Assembly: GCA_003543135.1 (NCBI GenBank)
Contig: DPJG01000020.1
Location: 1 to 42,000 of the forward strand
Direction: 5' to 3'
Origin: Rheinheimera sp.
GTDB taxonomy: Bacteria > Pseudomonadota > Gammaproteobacteria > Enterobacterales > Alteromonadaceae
DNA length: 42,000 nt
Shown here piece after piece: positions 37,900 through 42,000 of the stretch. Each line of letters begins with the position of its first letter. Position 1 is the first letter of the stretch. The notes under the pieces are model-generated. The model did no database searches. It saw only the letters and a program-made list of their open reading frames with translations, and was not told the origin of the DNA. A program made the position numbers and the translations under genes.

Positions 37900-39102
37900 A
37901 TGACTTCTACAACTTCAACACCGGGCTTTAAGCTGGGCCTGGTGCCGCAAATTATGCTGGGTATTCTTTGTGGTATTGTGCTCGCCAGCTGGTCGGCTGA
38001 GGCCGGGCAGGCGGTTGCCATTTTGGGAGCGCTGTTTGTCAAAGCGCTCAAAGCCATAGCGCCAATTCTGGTGTTTATTCTGGTGGCCTCATCCATTGCC
38101 AACCGCAAAATTGACGGTCAGGCCAAAATGAAACCCGTGCTGGTGCTGTATTTAACCGGCACTTTTTTAGCGGCCTTAACCGCTGTAGTGGCAAGTTTTT
38201 TATTTCCTACCACATTAAACCTGGCCGCAGCTGCTGAAGCTGTCACACCGCCTGAAGGTATTGCTCAGGTATTAAAAACAGTGTTATTCCAGGTGGTGGA
38301 TAACCCGATCAATGCCCTGCTGACCGGTAATTTTATTGGTGTTTTGGCCTGGGCTATTGGTCTGGGTTTGGGGTTACATCATGCCAATAAAACCACCAAA
38401 CAGGTGTTTACCGATGTGTCGCACGGTATTTCGATGCTGGTCACTTTTATCATTAAACTGGCCCCTATTGGTATTTTTGGCCTGGTTGCCGAAACAGTGG
38501 CCACCACAGGTTTTGCCGGTTTAGCCAGTTATGGCCAGTTGTTGCTGGTGCTCGTGGGTTCTATGTTGTTTATCGCGTTGTTGGTCAACCCGCTGCTGGT
38601 GTTTATTACCACCCGCAAAAACCCATATCCTTTAGTGCTCACCTGCTTAAGAGAAAGTGGTATTCCGGCCTTTTTTACCCGCAGCTCAGCCGCCAATATT
38701 CCGGTCAATATGATGTTGGCGGAAAAACTCAAATTAGATGAAGACACCTATTCAGTGTCTATTCCGCTGGGCGCCACTATTAATATGGCCGGTGCTGCCA
38801 TTACCATCACTGTACTGACGCTGGCAACAGTACACACTCTGGGCATTCAGGTGGATTTTGCCACTGCAATGTTATTGAGTGTGGTGGCCGCTGTGTGTGC
38901 TTGTGGTGCATCCGGTGTTGCCGGTGGTTCATTATTGTTGATCCCGCTGGCTTGTGGCCTTTTTGGCATTTCCAGTGATGTTGCCATGCAGGTGGTGGCT
39001 ATAGGTTTTATTATTGGTGTGGTGCAGGATTCCTGTGAAACGGCATTAAATAGCTCAACTGATGTGGTCTTTACTGCCGCTGTTTGTCAGCGTCAGGTTT
39101 AA
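37900..39102 (+). CDS. sstT: Serine/threonine:sodium symporter SstT
   Basis: Inner-membrane transporter of 400 residues in the dicarboxylate/amino acid:cation symporter family. The N-terminus [17 protein letters not shown], the [19 protein letters not shown] loop, [19 protein letters not shown] and [15 protein letters not shown] are SstT signatures. About nine hydrophobic segments. It imports L-serine and L-threonine with Na+. Serine feeds cysteine synthesis, which may explain its place beside the cys genes (inference). AGGA precedes the ATG at an 11-base distance, and a GC-rich hairpin lies upstream. Confidence 0.93.
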   Translation: MTSTTSTPGFKLGLVPQIMLGILCGIVLASWSAEAGQAVAILGALFVKALKAIAPILVFILVASSIANRKIDGQAKMKPVLVLYLTGTFLAALTAVVASFLFPTTLNLAAAAEAVTPPEGIAQVLKTVLFQVVDNPINALLTGNFIGVLAWAIGLGLGLHHANKTTKQVFTDVSHGISMLVTFIIKLAPIGIFGLVAETVATTGFAGLASYGQLLLVLVGSMLFIALLVNPLLVFITTRKNPYPLVLTCLRESGIPAFFTRSSAANIPVNMMLAEKLKLDEDTYSVSIPLGATINMAGAAITITVLTLATVHTLGIQVDFATAMLLSVVAAVCACGASGVAGGSLLLIPLACGLFGISSDVAMQVVAIGFIIGVVQDSCETALNSSTDVVFTAAVCQRQV

Positions 39103-39114
39103 TTGTGGCTCTGC

Positions 39115-39146
39115 TGCTGTTGCTTCGGTGAGTAACAGCAGCAACC
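39115..39146 (+). terminator. Stem-loop after sstT
   Basis: TGCTGCTGTT pairs with AACAGCAGCA around a 12-base loop, but C8 rather than a T-run follows, so termination is uncertain. Confidence 0.35.
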
Positions 39147-39211
39147 CCCCCCTTGCTGAGTTGTCGTGACGCTTTAATTTCTGAATTCCTCTTCTGCTAA
39201 TTCCATTTGGT

Positions 39212-39217
39212 TATAAC
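39212..39217 (+). promoter_or_regulatory. Possible -10 of the cysG-cysDN operon
   Basis: TATAAC with a weak -35, placing the start near 39224 and a leader of about 130 bases. Confidence 0.3.
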
Positions 39218-39242
39218 TGAGCGCAATCCCTTCTTGGATTCA

Positions 39243-39258
39243 GGACGTTTAGACGTCT
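39243..39258. promoter_or_regulatory. Tandem MetJ-like operator upstream of cysG
   Basis: GGACGTTT (39243-39250, six of eight) directly followed by AGACGTCT (39251-39258), the exact consensus met box. MetJ binds tandem 8-bp boxes. It would lie just after the predicted start site. Confidence 0.45.
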
Positions 39259-39310
39259 AATATCGCATCGTTGATGATCCGGCGGCGATGAGGGGTCCAC
39301 TCTGTCCAAT

Positions 39311-39349
39311 CCCGCTGCAGGCAAGAAAATAGCTACTTGGTAGCGGGAG
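39311..39349 (+). promoter_or_regulatory. Leader hairpin overlapping the cysG ribosome-binding site
   Basis: CCCGCT (39311-39316) pairs with AGCGGG (39342-39347), with an inner CAAG/CTTG stem. The right arm covers part of the Shine-Dalgarno GGGAG (39345-39349), so folding could limit cysG translation. Confidence 0.45.
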
Positions 39350-39355
39350 CAAGCA

Positions 39356-40777
39356 GTGCAGTATTTACCTATCTTCACCGATTTAACCGGCAAAGCCGTG
39401 TTGCTGGTTGGCGGCGGCCATGTGGCGCTGCGAAAAGCGCGCACTTTGTTAAACGCCGGTGCGGTATTAACTGTGGTGTCTCACCAGTTTGAAGCCGAAT
39501 TTTATGCCTGGCAGCAACAGCAAAAAGCCCATTTAATTCAGGGCGATTTTGACGCTGCACAGTTAGCCGGTCATTGGCTGGTGCTGGCCGCTACCGACGA
39601 TGATGGGGTGAATGCCGCTGTACATCAGGCCGCCACTGCCAGACAAATCTGGGTCAATACTGTCGACGACCAGGACAAATGTGAGTTTATTTTCCCTTCG
39701 ATTATCGACCGCTCGCCTATTCTGGTGGCTATTTCCAGCGGCGGCACTGCGCCTGTGCTGGTGCGGCGGTTACGCGAAAAACTAGAAACTTTGTTACCTC
39801 AGCATTTAGGGCCCCTGGCTGAACTGGTCGGCCGTTTTCGCACCAAAGTGCAGCAAAAACTGCAGGGGTTTGCGCAGCGGCGGCAATTTTGGGAAAAAGT
39901 GTTTAATTCCAATATCGTCAGCCTGGTGCAAACACAGCAGCTGGGCGCCGCCGAAGCCGAATTACAGCAAGCACTACAAGACCAGCAAAGCAACAAAGGC
40001 GAAGTCTATGTGGTGGGGGCAGGCCCGGGCGACCCTGAGCTTCTCACTCTGAAAGCTTTGCAGCTGATGCAACAAGCCGATGTGGTGGTGTACGACTATT
40101 TAGTGTCCGAACCCATTATGCAGCTGGTACGCCGCGACGCCGAACTGATTTGTGTTGGCAAAAAAGCCGGCGCCCATTCAGTGGCGCAGGAGCACACCAA
40201 TCAGTTACTGATAGATTTAGCCCTTGCCGGTAAAAAAGTCTGCCGGTTAAAAGGTGGCGACCCCTTTATCTTTGGCCGTGGTGCTGAAGAAATTGAAGTG
40301 TTATTGCCACATCAAATTCCGTTTCAGGTGGTGCCCGGTATTACGGCCGCTGCGGGTTGTGCCGCTTATGCCGGTATTCCGCTGACACACAGAGATTATG
40401 CGCAGGCAGTGCAGTTTGTCACAGGCCATTGCCAGAAAGACGGCAAAGAGCCGGACTGGCATAGCTTAAGCCGCGCCAATCAAACCTTAGTGATTTATAT
40501 GGGGCTGATGAAATCGGCTCATATTCAGGCGCAGTTGTTAGCCGCAGGCCGGGCGGCCGATACCCCTATCGCCATTTTAGAAAACGGCACCAGGCCTGAG
40601 CAAAGGGTGATCACCGGTACCCTAGCGCAACTGGCAGATTTAATTGAGCAACAGCAGGTGCAGTCGCCGGCCTTATTGGTGATTGGTGAAGTGGTGGTAC
40701 TGCAGCACAAGCTGGCCTGGTATGGCAACAGAACACAGGCCGCAGTATTTGCCCAGCCTTTGGCAGCTTTGGCCTGA
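39356..40777 (+). CDS. cysG: Siroheme synthase CysG (trifunctional)
   Basis: Protein of 473 residues that makes siroheme, the CysI cofactor. The N-terminal half is precorrin-2 dehydrogenase/ferrochelatase ([20 protein letters not shown], with KCEFIFPS and [19 protein letters not shown]). The C-terminal half is uroporphyrinogen-III methyltransferase ([57 protein letters not shown]). GTG start six bases after GGGAG. cysD follows at 43 bases, so probably one operon cysG-cysD-cysN. Confidence 0.96.
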   Translation: MQYLPIFTDLTGKAVLLVGGGHVALRKARTLLNAGAVLTVVSHQFEAEFYAWQQQQKAHLIQGDFDAAQLAGHWLVLAATDDDGVNAAVHQAATARQIWVNTVDDQDKCEFIFPSIIDRSPILVAISSGGTAPVLVRRLREKLETLLPQHLGPLAELVGRFRTKVQQKLQGFAQRRQFWEKVFNSNIVSLVQTQQLGAAEAELQQALQDQQSNKGEVYVVGAGPGDPELLTLKALQLMQQADVVVYDYLVSEPIMQLVRRDAELICVGKKAGAHSVAQEHTNQLLIDLALAGKKVCRLKGGDPFIFGRGAEEIEVLLPHQIPFQVVPGITAAAGCAAYAGIPLTHRDYAQAVQFVTGHCQKDGKEPDWHSLSRANQTLVIYMGLMKSAHIQAQLLAAGRAADTPIAILENGTRPEQRVITGTLAQLADLIEQQQVQSPALLVIGEVVVLQHKLAWYGNRTQAAVFAQPLAALA

Positions 40778-40820
40778 AGACTGGCACAACTTTAAATGTT
40801 TTAACTTGAGGGACATCCTG

Positions 40821-41723
40821 GTGCAAACCTTAACGCATTTACAACAGCTGGAAGCAGAAAGCATCCAGATTTTCCGTGAAGTGGCGGCCGAGTTTGATAA
40901 CCCGGTGATGCTGTATTCGATTGGTAAAGACTCGTCGGTGCTGCTGCATCTGGCACGCAAAGCTTTTTATCCGGGCAAAATTCCATTTCCGTTGCTGCAT
41001 GTCGACACCGACTGGAAGTTTCGCGAAATGATTGAGTTTCGTGACCGGCTGGCCAAAGAGTATGGCTTTGACCTGCTGGTGCATAAAAACCCGGAAGGTT
41101 TGGCCATGGGCATGAACCCCTTTACTTTTGGCAGCGCCAAACATACCGATGTGATGAAAACCGAAGGTTTAAAGCAGGCACTGAACAAATATGGTTTTGA
41201 CGCCGCTTTTGGTGGTGCCCGTCGTGACGAGGAAAAATCCCGCGCTAAAGAACGCATTTATTCGTTCCGTGACCAATACCATCGTTGGGACCCAAAAAAC
41301 CAGCGGCCAGAGCTGTGGCACACCTACAACGGTCAGGTAAATAAAGGTGAAAGTATCAGGGTGTTCCCACTGTCGAACTGGACTGAACTGGATATCTGGC
41401 AATACATCTATCAGGAAAATATTGAAATTGTGCCCCTTTATCTGGCGGCTTACCGCCCTGTGGTGGAGCGCAACGGCACCCTGATCATGGTGGACGATGA
41501 CCGTATGCCGTTAGAGCCTGGCGAAAAACCCGAGCAAAAGCTGGTACGTTTCAGAACCCTGGGCTGTTATCCGCTGACCGGCGCCATTGAGTCGGACGCC
41601 GACAGTTTAACTGCCATTATCGAAGAAATGTTGTTGTCGCGCTCCAGCGAGCGGCAAGGCCGGGTGATTGACCACGATTCCAGTGGTTCGATGGAAAAGA
41701 AAAAACGTGAGGGCTACTTCTGA
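40821..41723 (+). CDS. cysD: Sulfate adenylyltransferase small subunit
   Basis: Protein of 300 residues (E. coli 302), the ATP sulfurylase catalytic subunit, which makes APS from sulfate and [20 protein letters not shown] and the PP-loop [20 protein letters not shown] are diagnostic; ends [20 protein letters not shown]. The open frame starts at 40683, but homology starts at the GTG at 40821, preceded by GAGGG. TGA overlaps the cysN ATG. Confidence 0.96.
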   Translation: MQTLTHLQQLEAESIQIFREVAAEFDNPVMLYSIGKDSSVLLHLARKAFYPGKIPFPLLHVDTDWKFREMIEFRDRLAKEYGFDLLVHKNPEGLAMGMNPFTFGSAKHTDVMKTEGLKQALNKYGFDAAFGGARRDEEKSRAKERIYSFRDQYHRWDPKNQRPELWHTYNGQVNKGESIRVFPLSNWTELDIWQYIYQENIEIVPLYLAAYRPVVERNGTLIMVDDDRMPLEPGEKPEQKLVRFRTLGCYPLTGAIESDADSLTAIIEEMLLSRSSERQGRVIDHDSSGSMEKKKREGYF

Positions 41724-42000
41724 TGTCAGTCGCTATTGAATTGGAACAACTGGGGATTGAAGAATACCTCAGACAACAACAGCACAAGTCTTTGCTGAAA
41801 TTTTTAACCTGTGGTTCAGTGGACGACGGCAAAAGCACGCTGATTGGCCGTTTGTTGCATGACAGTGCGCAGATTTATGAAGATCAGCTGGCGGCTTTGC
41901 ATAAAGACAGCAAAACCCATGGCACCACAGGCGAACAAATCGACTTGGCGTTGTTGGTGGACGGTCTGCAGGCGGAGCGTGAACAAGGCATCACTATTGA
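41723..42000 (+). CDS. cysN: Sulfate adenylyltransferase large subunit, 3'-truncated by window edge
   Basis: First 92 residues of the GTPase subunit of ATP sulfurylase, which couples GTP hydrolysis to APS formation. G1 motif [15 protein letters not shown] is present, and the sequence runs to REQGITI (switch I). The ATG overlaps the cysD stop. Whether it is CysN alone or fused to APS kinase (CysNC) cannot be told. Confidence 0.95.
   Translation, partial: MSVAIELEQLGIEEYLRQQQHKSLLKFLTCGSVDDGKSTLIGRLLHDSAQIYEDQLAALHKDSKTHGTTGEQIDLALLVDGLQAEREQGITI

Noticed and set aside
39212-39355. SAM or other known riboswitch before cysG
   Set aside because: No conserved core of a SAM, SAH or cobalamin riboswitch could be found; a MetJ-like operator explains the palindrome better.
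40683-40820. N-terminal extension of CysD
   Set aside because: The extra 46 codons overlap cysG and have no similarity to CysD; a good ribosome-binding site precedes the GTG at 40821.
1-42000. Defence system, prophage, integrative element or CRISPR array
   Set aside because: All recognisable genes are housekeeping, metabolic or signalling. No integrase, transposase, toxin-antitoxin, restriction gene or spaced repeats were seen.

Overview
This window looks like chromosomal DNA of a free-living gammaproteobacterium, probably in or near the Alteromonadales/Rheinheimera group. That placement is inferred from protein content and gene order; no marker gene settles it. Base composition and codon use look even throughout. 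I see no tRNA, rRNA, CRISPR array, prophage, insertion sequence or integron. The order hemN / yihI / CsrB-C-type RNA / engB / Spot 42 / polA matches the E. coli polA-spf-yihA-csrC-yihI-hemN neighbourhood, with extra genes inserted.

Layout. 1-4416: end of sbcD and all of sbcC, a DNA-end-processing nuclease whose SbcC coiled coil is extremely glutamine-rich. 4485-8447: a large membrane PAS/GAF/GGDEF/EAL protein (minus). 8629-10193: a translationally coupled mscS and DUF481 outer-membrane protein pair (minus). 10354-14824: a DUF1285 protein, hemN, a secreted amidohydrolase, DUF2489 and yihI. 14825-17731 is dominated by RNA genes: a CsrB/C (Rsm)-type RNA with a GacA/UvrY box about 175 bp upstream, cytochrome c4, engB, an unassigned candidate sRNA, and Spot 42 (spf). 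17732-21463: polA with DnaA boxes upstream, a 24-codon ORF with a strong ribosome-binding site, and cytochrome c5. 21713-28216: a second GGDEF protein with a degenerate EAL domain, rep, ubiK, a second secreted amidohydrolase and a small acidic protein. 28338-30424: a GT32-type glycosyltransferase, a RidA protein and a DUF2884 protein.

30691-42000 is mainly assimilatory sulfate reduction. cysJ-cysI-cysH (sulfite reductase and PAPS reductase) are followed by an S41-like protein, a TPR lipoprotein and the serine/threonine transporter sstT. Then come cysG (siroheme for CysI) and cysD-cysN (ATP sulfurylase), with cysN running off the window. Together these genes cover sulfate activation, reduction to sulfide and the siroheme cofactor; APS kinase (cysC) is not in the window.

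The most interesting content is non-coding: three minus-strand small RNA loci within 2.5 kb (CsrB/C-like, Spot 42 and an unassigned one), a MetJ-like operator plus a hairpin overlapping the ribosome-binding site in front of cysG, and several structured leaders. The Csr-type RNA lies in the same window as two c-di-GMP proteins, so a Csr/c-di-GMP link is plausible, but that is inference.
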